Part shown: positions 1 to 12,869 of the stretch, in pieces
Numbering within the stretch: the stretch's first letter is position 1
Layout of the letters: each line of letters begins with the position of its first letter
Origin: Dendrolimus kikuchii
Taxonomy: Eukaryota; Arthropoda; Insecta; Lepidoptera; Lasiocampidae
Length of the DNA: 64,000 nt
NCBI GenBank assembly: GCA_019925095.2
Contig: CM034397.1
Span: 8,699,763 to 8,763,762, forward strand
Direction of reading: 5' to 3'
Position numbers and translations under genes: made by a program
The notes under the pieces: generated by a model
Database searches by the model: none
Told to the model about the DNA's origin: nothing
What the model saw: the letters and a program-made list of their open reading frames with translations, nothing else

Positions 1-1480
1 TACGATTTCCCATCCCCCCAGTGTTGCGACCCTCGCATTTTTTTAATTTTCAATTTTCATTTGCATTCCGGCAACTAGCTCCTGTCCAATTTTCTATAAC
101 TACAATCGTCTAGACCATTGATATATGTAGGTATTTTATCTACAGATTTCGTATTTTCTTTGTAGATTTTTTTAAAGGTGAAACAATTAACAAGAACTAT
201 AACAATCTTTAATGCTTTTCAACAAAATCCCAGTAAACGTTCAAGAGCTTTCGGTAAACAAGTTCAAAAAATTAGTACAGCAATGTTTGTGTGAGAAATT
301 GTCATACGACGATTTTCTAGACGACCGCACCGAATGGTAATAATGCTACCAAGCACTTCCAGTAATTATTTGTAAAAATTACTTTGATAAACCTTGTATT
401 AGTATTTAAATTACATTAAAAAAAGACTAATAATAATAAATATGAAATAAAGATATGTTTCGAGTTATGAGTTTGGTTGGCCACTTCTTCGCTTTTTGCA
501 GTAACTAAAATTGCTTTGGAAGCAGTGGTAGACTCATTACTTTCAATAAGTAAGCTGTAAGATTCCATTTTGAAATAAATACATTCATTATAATTTTTGA
601 AATAACTAGTAGATAAATATAACAGGTACAGTCTTTTAACCTGTTTCAATGATTAACATTCTCTTTACCTAAACTAATAAAATTTATTGTTCTCTGTCGT
701 CTAGTAGTCTAATATTTTGCGTGCCTAGTTTATTGCAGGGACACTGACTCTTGACTTTGATTCTTATTTTTATTTTTTTATTTGCTCTGATCAGTGTGTC
801 ACTGAGATTAACCTCAGAGTTGTTTATTATTATACGTAACCCCGGAAGCATGTTTTTAGCTAGAGAGTAGAAAATGTGTGTATTTACTGATATTGATTTA
901 TCTACTATTGCTATATACAAAAACAAATCAGTCTTCACATAAGTGTGAATGAGAAAAATGGTATAATAAATATACATGTAGGTACACATTTCAAACGTTA
1001 GCATATGTTTAAATTAACAGGTCGAATTTAATAAAATGTATTATTAAAAGCGTAAAACTATTGCATTTAATCAAATCAGGTCTAAAAAAATTGATACAAC
1101 CAGGTTACCTTTCCACGTGAATTTACAATCTTCATTATTAAAATTAAAAAAACCGGTCCAAAACTTAAGACATCGCCAACAAACGCAACAAAAAATTAAT
1201 TAACAAAAAAGCTTTTACAATTCCTTTAAAAGAACACGATAATAAACATTTAAATTTCATAGAATACAAGTCATAATTGTAACACTATCTCATAGTTTGG
1301 ATTAAAATCTTTGAAGCACGTAACAAGCTTATGCTCTAGCCCGCAATTACAAAGTTCAGATAAAAATCTCCAAGCGAAACACGGTTCATGGAACATGTCT
1401 TTAAACTGACCGACGAGGAAATTAACTCTCACGTGCTCTTGATAATTTGATAACGTGTAAGCTTTGATTTATTTAAAACT
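1..1480. other. AT-rich non-coding stretch
   Basis: No gene, terminal repeat or recognisable element is seen. The only open frames are short, low-complexity and AT-driven. It is ordinary intergenic or intronic sequence. Confidence 0.5.
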
Positions 1481-1495
1481 GGTTGCTGGTCTGAG

Positions 1496-1681
1496 TCACT
1501 TGCGGGCAATGCCGACATTCCCAGGCTCCTGGAGCGACTTCTTAGTAAACGCATCGCAGGTAAAATCATGTAAGAACACGGTTCTAAGACCTTTGACCGG
1601 CCTGGCTAGATCGTAGTCGTCCGGCTTTGCTTGCTTGGTCATTTGAAGGCCTGTCGACATAGCTTTAATGGTAGGTACCAA
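1496..1681 (-). CDS. Unrecognised 61-codon ORF, possible exon or retrocopy
   Basis: A minus-strand ORF runs from ATG at 1681 to a TGA at 1496-1498. Its composition is clearly less AT-rich than its flanks, and it uses a mixed, protein-like residue set (inner segment MSTGLQMTKQAKPDDYDLAR, ending GNVGIARK). A second in-frame Met lies at codon 8, after a possible splice acceptor (CATTAAAG). I do not recognise the protein and see no signal peptide or membrane segment. It could be the last exon of a gene, a retrocopy fragment, or chance. The balanced base composition is the main argument for coding; the short length is the main argument against. Confidence 0.25.
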   Translation of the reverse strand: MVPTIKAMSTGLQMTKQAKPDDYDLARPVKGLRTVFLHDFTCDAFTKKSLQEPGNVGIARK

Positions 1682-1689
1682 TTAAGTAG

Positions 1690-3757
1690 TCGACGCGAGT
1701 TTTACACAAATAATAATACCGGTAAATAATTTTGGTTACAGCAACCGCTACTAATATACAGTGTAAACTTTATGTAACGTCACTTGATTTAACGACAAAC
1801 TCCCTGAAGCGTCGAAACCACTTGGCTTTGGTTGGTTTAGCTTTTCTTCCATACAATAATACACTCTACATAAAAAATTACACCCACTCTCAATAACGAC
1901 AATAATTAAGTAATAAAAAGTACCTTTTAAGTTGCCAGAATAAGTAAAAACTGCGCAGCTGTATACGTTCTTTTATCGCTTTACTATCCTAGCCCGTAAT
2001 AAACTCGACTGTCGGCATCATGCATACTGAAATTTCTAAGTACTTTCTTCATCACCAAGATGCCTCAATATTGCAAGATATGAATAAAATAAAGTAAAAC
2101 AACAAAATTACTGGTGCAGCAAAAGACGTCAAGACAAAAATAATAAAGTTCTCTCCATTTAACGACAACTCTCTATAATGTCATAAAATGCACAGTCCCT
2201 TCAGTGTTGTTATATAGACACTATTAATTACTGTTACTACTTAACCTTTATTAACCAAATCTGAATATGCACAATAGTCTATCAAAGCACTCCTTATTAT
2301 GAAAACTGTCGGAATGGAAATTATAAGCCAAATATGCGGTTAAATATTTTTTTTTTATAAAAGTTATTCATTTCATGAAAAACATGTACTAAACGTATAT
2401 TATATCGCACGTAACTGTCTTTATTAGATGTTGAAAATCGTGAAAAATCCACATAAAAGTGGTCGTACATCGTGTTTTATAGTTGTTAAGATATAAATCA
2501 TACTAAAATACACCGTCTAATAGAACTGGGGACGAAATTAAAAAGAAAATTAATAACCTCACGGCATGGCTAGTCGGTGGTTCTTAATCAAGTGACGATC
2601 AAAGGGAGGGTATTTTTGGAAAATTCTCCTCATATATTTATCATTTCCACTATTTGTCAATTAGTGCTCTATATGAACGAGGTAGTTTGATTTATAAATA
2701 TTAAAGTTCTTATGTTTTACGTAAGAAACGTTATTCTATGCTTTTTTTTTTCAAGGAAAAATATATAATTTATCAAGTTTTCGAAACAAAAGTTTTCTGC
2801 GTGGTGATTCATTATTGTTGAATGTTTGAAATATTCTAGAATTGTTATTTTTTTTTTTTTAAACAGTCTAATTGATTGGCGTTTGTCTAGACTTGCAGGT
2901 TCCTGTGTCGAGACGCTCGTAATACGAAAATAACAAATCTTTTTTTTAAAGATTAATCTATTACATTTTATTACAATGGCATATCTACTTAATGTTTGTA
3001 TTATTGTATTTTTGCAGGCAACATACGTCGTCGTTCAACACACATGCTGTACATTTTATATGTATAATAAATAATCAAGGACGTTTGGGATATTTATTTT
3101 ACTCGTTTGAAACGAATGTTAGCTTTTTTAATTTTAATAAATCAGGCGCATTGATTCATTAGATACTAATATTAAATTAAATTCAAGAAATTTGGGTAGG
3201 TATGCCCTTTGCCTTATCCTAATGGACAAAGTGAAACGCATATTAAGCTACCTAAAGTTTTCTAGAATCAAAGAACTGTTTGTTGTAATTTCTTTATTTG
3301 TAGCTTGAAGTTGAAGTTGTTGGAATATTTAAAAATAAATTAAGAATCGCCCTTGCTCTTGTACAGGCATATTTCATGTAAATAAGTTTATCAACAAGGC
3401 CGTGGTTAGGGTACCTATTGTTACCCTAAAAAGATTTCTCATGTATAAATGTAAATTTTAGATATTTATGTTTAAGGTCGAAATCATTTATTTTCAACGA
3501 AAAAAATAGTGTGTTCATTCAAAAGGAAAAAACATACATGGCTATAAATTAAAAAAAAAACATTGGTTTACTTAAGCAAGTATGCTAATGCGCAATATAT
3601 TTTAGTACTAAAATACCTACTTACATGTTCTCTATTTAATTCTACTTTCATGAAACTTGACACATACATAAATAGTACATGGCAGAATATCGATTTGAAA
3701 TAGTTCCAAACGATATTCTAACCTATCGACCTATCTAACCTATCCAATCGATACTTT
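1690..3757. other. AT-rich non-coding stretch
   Basis: Long homopolymer and AT runs with no gene. Around 3690-3757 there is a short cluster of 'acctat'/'cgata' words just before the palindrome. Confidence 0.45.
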
Positions 3758-3818
3758 AACCTCAGGAAATAGAGCTACAATCAATATAGATTGATTGTAG
3801 TCTGTATTTCCTGAGGTT
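3758..3818. repeat. 61-bp imperfect palindrome (hairpin)
   Basis: AACCTCAGGAAATA at the left is mirrored by TATTTCCTGAGGTT at the right. The inner arms CTACAATCAAT and ATTGATTGTAG also pair. The arms are about 28 bp with almost no loop. It could be a tiny foldback MITE or a hairpin precursor; nothing in it indicates coding. Confidence 0.75.
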
Positions 3819-5269
3819 TGCAACAGGAGTGTCTTCAAGTCTCGTGTGAATAGCTAATTACTTGGTAAGCGTGCTCCATTCTAGACCATTTCTTCGTTTA
3901 ATATCAGGGGTGATCGTAGCCAAACGCGATTCTATATGCCTTTAATACCACAATAAAAAAATATATTCTTTATTTGAGAAAATTGGATTAATGATTAGAT
4001 TAATTTAAAATAAAAAGTTGTCTGTAAGATATTGCTTTAAGCGATAAGCCCACCTATTGTTTTTACCTTGACAATAATGTAATCATGTATTTTTGTAATT
4101 GTATATTTGGTGAGCAATAAAGTGTTATCTCTCTGAGAGTTCCCAAAGAATAGGGGACCGAAGTTGATTAAGTTTGGGTGGTTCATGTTTAATAATGATA
4201 CTTTAAATTTTCTTTCAACTTAATTTGGTTAATATAATATTTAGATAATGACTTTAAAAGTACCAATACGAGCGAAGACACAGAATCAAACTAGGCTTTA
4301 TCCTCACTTTATTTGTCACTTCGTTGTCTGCCAAAGCCGTGTGACATGGTAGCACATTCATTATTACAAGCGCGTACATTAATCTGCCCTGATATTTCCT
4401 CAGATCTTTTGATTACTGTATTTGTCTGTTGTCTTATCAATTAATTAATATAGCAACCGATCTTACGTTGGTGGGCTTTATTTAATCATATCTATTTGTT
4501 CATTCATCCATTTAAATGTTAAAGGAAGAACTTTGTTGCATGCTACTTTAAATTATGAGGGATGTAAAAATAGTAAAAAGTGTTTCAGCGTCAATTACAA
4601 ATTGTATTATCATTGATAACCAGTAACCACGTTACTGCTCTATTTTTGTACCCTACTTTATTTTTACTCTATTCTGGTTATTAAATAAATATTACCTATT
4701 ATTACTACTTCCAGATAAACCTAGATATTTCCTTCGCCAAAGCTGAGTTGACGCTTTAACGTTCTAAAAGATTTCTTTGGGAAGGCTGTTATTGTACACT
4801 TGTCCAAATTGGTGGGTTACACAAACGCGCAACATCATGTTATATTTATAACAATATTGATAATTTTGTGAAGGTGGAAATTTTTTAAGCACTTCTTATG
4901 TAAAACTCTGATTCGACCGGATAACTATTAAAATCATCGTAATATTTCTTCTGCCACTACAGCTTTACCCACGGCGAGAACTTGATAGGTGTTGATTTGC
5001 TCAAAAGCAGGCAAGTTCTCTTTATATCACTATGTGCCTTCACACAATCCCCGTCTTGGTTTTGTTCAAAGCCTCATCATCAATATCCTAACATTAAATT
5101 CCAATTGCGTTCGGAAAGTTCGCGCGTTCGCTGCGTGGTCTGAATTCCCATTTCCCACTTTTTCTTCTCCACTTCATGCTGTCCTTAGGTGTTCATGACA
5201 TAATTTCAAAGGCTATCCCTCATAATACACATAGCTATAGTATAATACAAATCTATGTACACTCACGGA
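3819..5269. other. AT-rich non-coding stretch
   Basis: No supported gene. A slightly more GC-rich patch at 5100-5190 has a 69-codon open frame that I treat as chance. Confidence 0.4.
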
Positions 5270-5836
5270 ATTAAAATGTTCGTCACCTTAAATTCGACTT
5301 TTGCACGAGTACAAGAAACAGTACTGTCAACATTTTATAAATGTTACGTTTACAAAATACTAAACGACGGCTGCGTGGTTTTTTCTTAGAATCCTAAAAA
5401 AGAGGTAGCCTAATTTACTACTTATAACATCAGCCATCTGCCAGTGAAAGTCCCGTCAAAATCGGTACAACCGTTTCAGAGATTAGCCGGAACATCCAGA
5501 CAAAAAACTAATATATTTTTGATATAGGTACTTACTTTCGTTGGCAATGACAGACACTGCGATTAACAATAAGAAACAAAGAGTATATAATTACTACGCT
5601 TATGATAAATATTAAAACCAATAAAAAAAATTACATCTCCAAACAATCTTCTTAGACAAGATAGAAAATTAAACAACTTTGATCTAAGTAATTTTAAACT
5701 TTATTGTCAAATAGTTAAAAATACTTTTCTGTGGAACAGTCTGTTCTGTAACTTAGTTTGAAAAGGTAATATGTGCTCGCGGAACGTTAAATGAATCAAG
5801 TTGAAAATTGGCGAACTTTTTTATTCCGCCGTTCGA
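5270..5836. repeat. Dispersed repeat, copy A (interrupted)
   Basis: Both flanking parts match 31655-32072. Shared words include TTCGTCACCTTAAA, CAAGAAACAGTACT, AAACAAAGAG.ATATAATTACTACGC and TAGACAA.ATAGAAAAT. Copy A carries about 165 bp (roughly 5371-5536) that is absent from copy B, so it was split by a later insertion. The element class is unknown. No frame stays open through it. Confidence 0.7.
5371..5536 (+). mobile_element. Insertion inside repeat copy A (insect-type repeat tail)
   Basis: This block contains AAAATCGGTACAACCGTTTCAGAGATTAG. It is the 'AAATCGGTCCAGCCGTT..GAGATTAGC' type of text I recall at the 3' ends of very common insect retroelement repeats. Its boundaries are inferred from the gap in homology with 31655-32072. 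Confidence 0.5.
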
Positions 5837-5889
5837 GTCTCCCAATTTTTAGTGGCACGGATAGTATACCCGCCACGCTTATACAGGTT

Positions 5890-6040
5890 TCAACACATGT
5901 TTTCCTGCATCATCATCAGCACTTGATAATTGTAACAGTATTCATGTGTTGTATGAAATTCGGACCAGGATTCGAACCCGAGTTATCGAGATGTGATTTA
6001 AGACGTGAGTGAATTATGGGCTAAGCTACCATGATACGAT
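5890..6040 (-). mobile_element. tRNA-derived SINE head
   Basis: On the minus strand a perfect B box GGTTCGAATCC (plus-strand 5968-5978) lies about 45 bases downstream of an A-box-like TGGTAGCTTAGCCC (6018-6031). That order and spacing fit an internal pol III promoter. The flanks do not fold as a full tRNA, so I call a SINE rather than a tRNA gene. The 3' end (lower coordinate) is not well defined. Confidence 0.55.
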
Positions 6041-6456
6041 ACCCCAAATCTGATTAATTTTAATTAACAAATGTTAAAATTATGAATAAAAAATCAGAAC
6101 ACAACCACAGTTCCATTTCACATGCAATTTTTAACATCAAACCTCGAAACGAGCCCCCAGTGCCATCTCTGCTAAGCGAGGCCTGAGTGAAATGCTATGT
6201 ACAGCTAATTACACCCCACGAACTTCTAAATTTAATCAAACAAGTTTCGTAATTTTCCGAGTCCATAATTTTTCATGAAAACGCGGTGGTGTGTCGCGTT
6301 TAATGATGTGACATGGGCTTGAAATGCTCACTTTTGGAGCACCGTATTGTGAATCTGATAAGTGTCGAGATATATTGATACACAGCATAGACATTCTTAA
6401 TACGAGGTTGGGAAATTGGCCATTTTAAATCCGCTGCGGTGTTAAATGTAGAACTA

Positions 6457-6598
6457 GTGCGCAGAAGGTTTGCCGATGATCGCCCCTCCCGCTTCCTACG
6501 ACTGGGACCGGGGCTTGTCTAAGTAGTACTAAGAACTAGACGATCGCGGGCCGCGGTTGTGGGAGGCTGGAGGGGTTGTCGGCAAACCTTCTGCGCAC
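6457..6598. mobile_element. 142-bp GC-rich foldback MITE
   Basis: The ends are a perfect 20-bp inverted repeat, GTGCGCAGAAGGTTTGCCGA and its complement. The interior is GC-rich and partly self-complementary (CCCCTCCCGC against GGGAGGCTGGAGGGG). No coding capacity. No clear target-site duplication was found, so the superfamily is undetermined. Confidence 0.8.
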
Positions 6599-6814
6599 GA
6601 CTTATAAGGAGTTTTATCCGTCGTTGATTTTTTTTTGCTAAGTGATTCTTCAAAGGTGGCCGATTTAGACCCACAGATTACTTCATACTGGGTAAACAGG
6701 CACGTATTTAGATTTTTTAAATTTAACAGTGCCGAGGTATGTAGGTTAGTAGTTACTTATGTTTATTAATTAGTACACTAGGATATGCCCGCGATTTTAT
6801 TTACCCTTGATTTG

Positions 6815-7105
6815 AAATTCCCGCGGGATTCCCTGGACAAAAAGTGCCACAGCATTTAAAAAAGAATCTACTCTATCGTTTTAGTGAAAACTGTGTCGGG
6901 ATAAGCAATTTTTTATTCACCCGAACAAATACAAACAGCTCCAGGGAAAATTCCCGCGGGATTCCCAGGATGAAAAGTAGCGCAGATCTTAAGTCTAAGA
7001 AATTGTTGTTGATCAGTGAAAGCCGCATCGAAATCAGCCTAGTACTTTTTACGTGAATCCCGAATAAACAGACAAACCGATACACAGACAAGAAACCTAA
7101 AAAAA
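6815..7105 (+). repeat. Dispersed repeat fragment with internal direct repeat
   Basis: The text ATTCCCGCGGGATTCCC occurs twice about 125 bp apart (about 6819 and 6943), each followed by a GGA.AAAAGT stretch. The later part (ATCGAAATCAGCCTAGT, AAACAGACAAACCGATACACAGAC) resembles the 3' tails of common insect retroelement repeats. The open frames on both strands here are incidental. Confidence 0.5.
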
Positions 7106-7172
7106 CTGCATCGTGTTTATTTTTAATAGCATCAATGTACAGACAGCATGATTAGAATTTCATAAGATAACA

Positions 7173-7404
7173 TTTTTTTTATTGCAGGAGTTCAGCAGAC
7201 AGGTAGACGGCCCACTTGATGTAAAGCGGTTACCATCGCCTATGGGCATTTGCAAATACGCTGTTGCTCTCTTAAGTTGTTATGGTGACATACTTTAGAC
7301 CAGGGGTGGTAGCCGTCCAGTTGGGCAAATGCCCTACCACCTGACTGTGAATTGTTTTGTCGCCTCTTACGACGGGCCGCCCGGCCACAGGAAATTGTAT
7401 TCTG
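7173..7404 (-). mobile_element. SINE-like family copy, internally deleted
   Basis: Reading from the poly(A) side, this copy has the tail (plus strand TTTTTTTTATTGCAGGAGTTCAGCAGAC..), the body and the head GTCGCCTCTTACGACGGGCC. About 80 bp are missing after GCTGTTGCTCTCTTAAG. The head is also cut short after GAAATTGTATTCT. See 39917-40236 for the reference copy. Confidence 0.85.
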
Positions 7405-7795
7405 TCTTATAAATTTGAAATTGTATTCTTACTTTATATAATAAAGTTTTCTGTGACGTAAGTTTATGAGAATAAAGCAGTATCACTTTTCTATTGTACA
7501 TAAATAACCTAACGTATACTGGTGATCTTGCGGAAGGAATCAATCACACTAATGGAAAAATATTTCTGTGTATCCATCTTCTTAAAAAAATTGCAAAAAA
7601 TCTTCGTAGACGACTTTATATTAAGAAATAAATTATGTTCTATAGACATGTCCATGATACATAAAACAAAATGAAATGGACAGTTGTTGACATGTATTGC
7701 ATATTTATGGACTTTTAGTTCCTTTGACACATGATATTTGTCATCATGCTATGAGCTGTGGAACAAAAATACTAGAGTGACAATATTGATCAGTA

Positions 7796-7905
7796 AGAAA
7801 ACGTAACTAGTAACACACTCTATAATCATAGATGGCGCCATCACTCTGTTATTGTTATTAACCGACTTCCAAAAGGAGGTTCTCAATCCGTCTGTATGTT
7901 TTAGA
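7796..7905 (+). repeat. Dispersed repeat end fragments
   Basis: AACGTAACTAGTAACACACT..ATGGCGCC recurs at 23380-23412. The following AACCGACTTCCAAAAGGAGG..TTCTCAAT..TCTGTATG is text I recall as a very common lepidopteran repeat terminus, and a diverged copy lies at 37745-37795. Confidence 0.5.
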
Positions 7906-8226
7906 AAAATTTAATTAAAACTTTCAATCGACTTTTTATTATTTAAAATATAAAACAATTAAGTTAGTTGTAAATGAGTTCTAAATAGGTACCTTTTTCA
8001 ATTTCATAAATTTCATTATTTCCTCATTATTGGTAGGCCGCGTCCAGCAATAGGGTTTATGGGTATTATTATTTACATTTAGAGATGATTTTGTAATATA
8101 TTTACACTTTTCAGTTTTATTATTGGGCAACGGTCTCATCTTATTAAAAACAAAGAAAGAAAACAATATACCATGATTGTCATGACACCAAAAATCTATG
8201 TAGATATCGAAAAGTTAGACAAAACT

Positions 8227-8262
8227 CACCAATATGCTGCTCATTAAACAGCATATTGGTGT
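8227..8262. repeat. Perfect hairpin
   Basis: CACCAATATGCTG and CAGCATATTGGTG form a 13-bp perfect stem around a 9-10 base loop. No U-tract or gene context makes it a terminator; it is an isolated inverted repeat. Confidence 0.6.
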
Positions 8263-8589
8263 AGAAACACCTATGATCGCGGCCATTGCTAGCCAGTTAC
8301 GTCAAACAATACGTAAGATAGTGTAAATGAGATTTTTAAAGCAAGAACTGACCGACATTTATTTTAATTTATTAATATTTAAGTTTTCAATTTGTTTTTA
8401 GATCTATATGTCTGAGGCATCAATATCTTTCCATGATGTGGTAACCTGGAATTAAGTCATCGCTTAGGCTAAGAAAACATGTGTAATATAAACGGACGTA
8501 GGTATGTCTTAATGTAAGACTTGTTGATTGTTCTTAATAAATAAAAAAAAACCATTATTCAAAGCAGACAAAGTCTCGGGCAGTGTCTA

Positions 8590-8717
8590 GTTAATGTATA
8601 AATCTAATCACGAACTGTTAATACTCTGGCAAGCAGCAAGCACGTTACAGGAATCTGTTAATCAAAGGGAACGCAATCAATTACAGGCGAGCAATCAAAA
8701 TGGTCGTCATACCGGAG
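8590..8717 (+). CDS. Possible 5' exon with start codon and splice donor
   Basis: An ATG at 8700 in a strong insect start context (AATCAAAATGG) begins M-V-V-I-P-E and is followed at 8718 by a near-consensus donor, GAG|GTAAGG. The upstream 110 bases are not repeat-like and are less AT-biased. This is the arrangement of a first coding exon with a six-codon coding part. Upstream, CAAAGGGAACGC (8663-8674) pairs with GCGTTCCCTTTG-like text at 8742-8753. I do not recognise a gene, and so short a signal may be chance. Confidence 0.22.
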
Positions 8718-8861
8718 GTAAGGGCAAAGGGCGACTTCAAAGCGTTCCCTTTTGTGTTCTCACGGATTTATTTTTGGTTCTTTCTGGTCCTTCTTTCAGA
8801 TTGAGAATGTGCTATAATGAAGTTGTTTAAGAAAGACTAAGCTCAGTTAATAAAACTAGTA

Positions 8862-9222
8862 ATGTATCTACATATTAATAATACGTGAAGCAAAAACTTT
8901 GTACCCCTTTTTACGAAAATTCCGCGGACGGAGGAGTATGAAATTTTGCACACTTATAGTTTATGTACGAGTAGAGAAGGAGTGCAAGAATGCTAATATT
9001 TTTTTCAATTATGCATAAAAAATACATTAAATTAATAAAAAAAACATTACACACACTACCATGTATACTCTTTTGTTTATTCTTAAAGTCAAATTAACAA
9101 TGTAGCCTTGGCGAAATCTGTGATTATAGAAGTATAGTCTGACAACAAAACCTTAATAATGTTTAAATTTATAATTTAAATTAATTATGGTCGAATTTCT
9201 ACCACTGGGCGACCACTAGTTA
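8862..9222 (+). repeat. Highly conserved lepidopteran dispersed repeat
   Basis: The text AAAATTCCGCGGACGGAGG, AATTATGCATAAAAAATACA, ACATTACACACACTACCATG, AAGTATAGTCTGACAACAAA and CCACTGGGCGACCACTAGT is a mosaic I recall, in this order, from many moth and butterfly genomes. It has no open frame. The element class is not known to me. The single copy here looks nearly complete. Confidence 0.6.
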
Positions 9223-9299
9223 AAATTAATCTGCAAAGGGAAGAGGTTTATACAATGCATTTAAAAATGAGAAAAATATTAACCTGTCCTGTTTCTTTT

Positions 9300-9482
9300 C
9301 CCATTTTTACGCTAATTCGGACCAGCAGATTCCGAAAAAGCAACTTTTATAATTGTTGTCTTTCTGTCTGTTAGAGCATCACGCGAAAATTACAGAATGG
9401 ATTCAAATGAAACTCGACACAGAGCTATCTTATACCCCGAGTCAGCGCTTAAGATACTTTATATCCCGATCGTAATTTATCG
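9300..9482 (+). repeat. Insect retroelement repeat fragment
   Basis: 'Cggaccagcagattcc', 'tctgtctgttagagcatcac' and 'atggattcaaatgaaactcg' match the general pattern of a diverged, widespread insect repeat (CTGTCTGT...CACGC...ACCGATT..GATGAAATT). Boundaries are approximate. Confidence 0.4.
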
Positions 9483-9502
9483 TTTTTTTTTTAATTTGTT
9501 TA

Positions 9503-9691
9503 TTTTTTATTGCAAGAGTTCAACAGACATATGGGCCACTTGATGGAAATCGGTTACCATGCCTATGGACAATTTGTAACATCAAAGGTGCTACAAATGC
9601 GCTGCTGTGGTGCTGTGGGTTATTTTGTCGCCTCTTACGACAGGCCGCCCGGCCGCAGGAAATTGTATTCTTTCTCCGTTCGTGCGCGGAT
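9503..9691 (-). mobile_element. SINE-like family copy with large internal deletion
   Basis: It has the poly(T) end, the tail GCAAGAGTTCAACAGACATA.., body text to GCGCTGCTG, then a jump to TGTGGGTTATTTTGTCGCC and the complete head ending CGTGCGCGGAT. About 110 bp of the central body are missing. The head end abuts a (TTA)n then an (AT)n microsatellite. Confidence 0.85.
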
Positions 9692-11460
<1,769 letters not shown>

Positions 11461-11469
11461 AGACGGGGG

Positions 11470-12540
11470 TTGCACTTTCACGCAGTATGGCACGTAGAGG
11501 AGGGTGGGGGAATCACGGACGGCGGGTAATCACACGTCAGTTTAACTATGTTAGGAAAAGATGGTGAATACTTTAAATGAATGCAATCATGAGTCGAAAC
11601 TGAATGTAGTACCGAACAGTGTGTGGCAACGTGAGGCCGCGCGCACTGTACAAGGTAAGTTAACTTTATTATTTTACAACAATTTCCAAAAGTGTACTAT
11701 ATTTACGACAAACCCATAAAAGCCCGGTATTTTTTTGTGACGTAACGTCTAATCAAACAATAATTTCAAGTATACGTACGCCACATGCATGACTAGATTG
11801 TAACCATAAATAAAAATATAGTTTTGCTTTTTTGCAGTAATCCCGAACGATTTTAATTACCCCTAAATAATGGAATTATTATCTTTTTTATTATTTATGG
11901 TCGGCAGTTGGCGGCGGTGGCCATCCTTACTAATTTATAAATAAAATATGCTATTCTCCAATATATTTCAGATGCCGTGAAATTACCAAAGAAATACGTG
12001 TACCAAATACGAATTAGAAGACTTAGAAAGAGCCAATCGCTAAAAGAAAGAAAGGTGCGAGGAATCGTAAAGCATTTGCAGGTGACGTGAAGGAATACAG
12101 GACACACCACACAAGAAAAACAAAGTCAATAAAGATGATAAGAATGATGACGAGAAATATTATTATCTGATTTGTAATGAAAAGTATGGAGATCGATGGA
12201 TAATATGCTATAAATGTGAATTATGGGCCCACGAAAGATATACGAGTATTGAAAGCACATCAAGGGGATTTTCAGCTACTTTTGTTTCAGTTAGACTATG
12301 TCTACTATCCGTAATTACCCCACAAGCTGTGGCGTAATCACGGACACCAACGTCTTTGTTTTTTTATTAATTTTTTTTTTATTTTGAAAATTTATCTATG
12401 TTGACTATGAAAACATAAGATTGATTAGTTTTAGTAAACATTAAGGAATAAATAACTTTTGTAACTTTATTTGGTTTTGTATTATTTCAGTTCTCCCTTA
12501 AGTGTTCGCAATTACCCCACTTTCTCCTAATGCTTATTCG
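11470..12540 (+). mobile_element. Decayed pogo/Tigger-like DNA transposon remnant
   Basis: Near the left side is GTGGGGGAATCACGGACGGC (from about 11507) and near the right GTTCGCAATTACCCCACTTT (about 12503). These are imperfect inverted repeats of each other. An internal copy of the same words sits at 12311-12346. Between them is a plus-strand transposase C-terminal relic. A strong donor AAG|GTAAGT at about 11653 and acceptors TTTTTTGCAG (11838) and ATATTTCAG (11971) suggest the element once contained introns. The ends are eroded, so the limits are approximate. Confidence 0.5.
11972..12300 (+). pseudogene. Transposase C-terminal zinc-finger relic (PHD-like)
   Basis: One frame at about 12119-12300 reads a Lys-rich segment (KKNKVNKDDKNDDEKYYY), then LICNEKYGDRWIICYKCELW, then AHERYTS. 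The spacing C-x(n)-W-I-x-C-x2-C-x2-W-x-H-E is that of the short zinc-binding tail I recall on insect pogo/jerky-type DDE transposases, with the last Cys apparently replaced by Tyr. Upstream frames (PKKYVYQIRIRRLRKSQ..) are interrupted by stops and frame changes. No catalytic DDE domain remains. It is a dead fragment, and the family call is an inference from the zinc-tail pattern. Confidence 0.5.
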
Positions 12541-12587
12541 CCGAGTGAAATATATTTTATATTTTTATGTTTACCATTATAAGATAA

Positions 12588-12812
12588 CTAGCTGTGCCCG
12601 CGACGTCGTCCGCGTGGAATTTGCTTTCAAAACCCTCCGATTTCTCCGCTTCTATTGGTCTTAGCGTGATGATATATAGCTTATAGCCTTCCTCGATAAA
12701 TAGGTTATTCAAAACTGAAAGAATTTTTCAAATCGGACCAGCGGTTCCTGAAATTAGCGCGTTTAAACAAACAAACAAACAAACTCTTCAGCTTTATAAT
12801 ATTAGTATAGAT
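12588..12812 (+). mobile_element. Common insect repeat, GCCCGCGAC..TAGTATAGA type
   Basis: It runs from CTGTGCCCGCGACGTCGTCC through AAATCGGACCAGCGGTTCC, GAAATTAGCGCG, an (AAAC)n tract and ends CAGCTTTATAATATTAGTA. I recall this as one of the most abundant lepidopteran repeats, a retroelement tail. The short AAAC tandem tail supports a retroposed 3' end on the plus strand. Confidence 0.75.
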
Positions 12813-12869
12813 TAAACATTAAAATATAAACTAAATCATTAAAACTAAAGTACATTATTTAGCACATCC

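Noticed and set aside
5791..6012. 73-codon plus-strand ORF
   Set aside because: It overlaps a minus-strand tRNA-derived SINE, including its B box.
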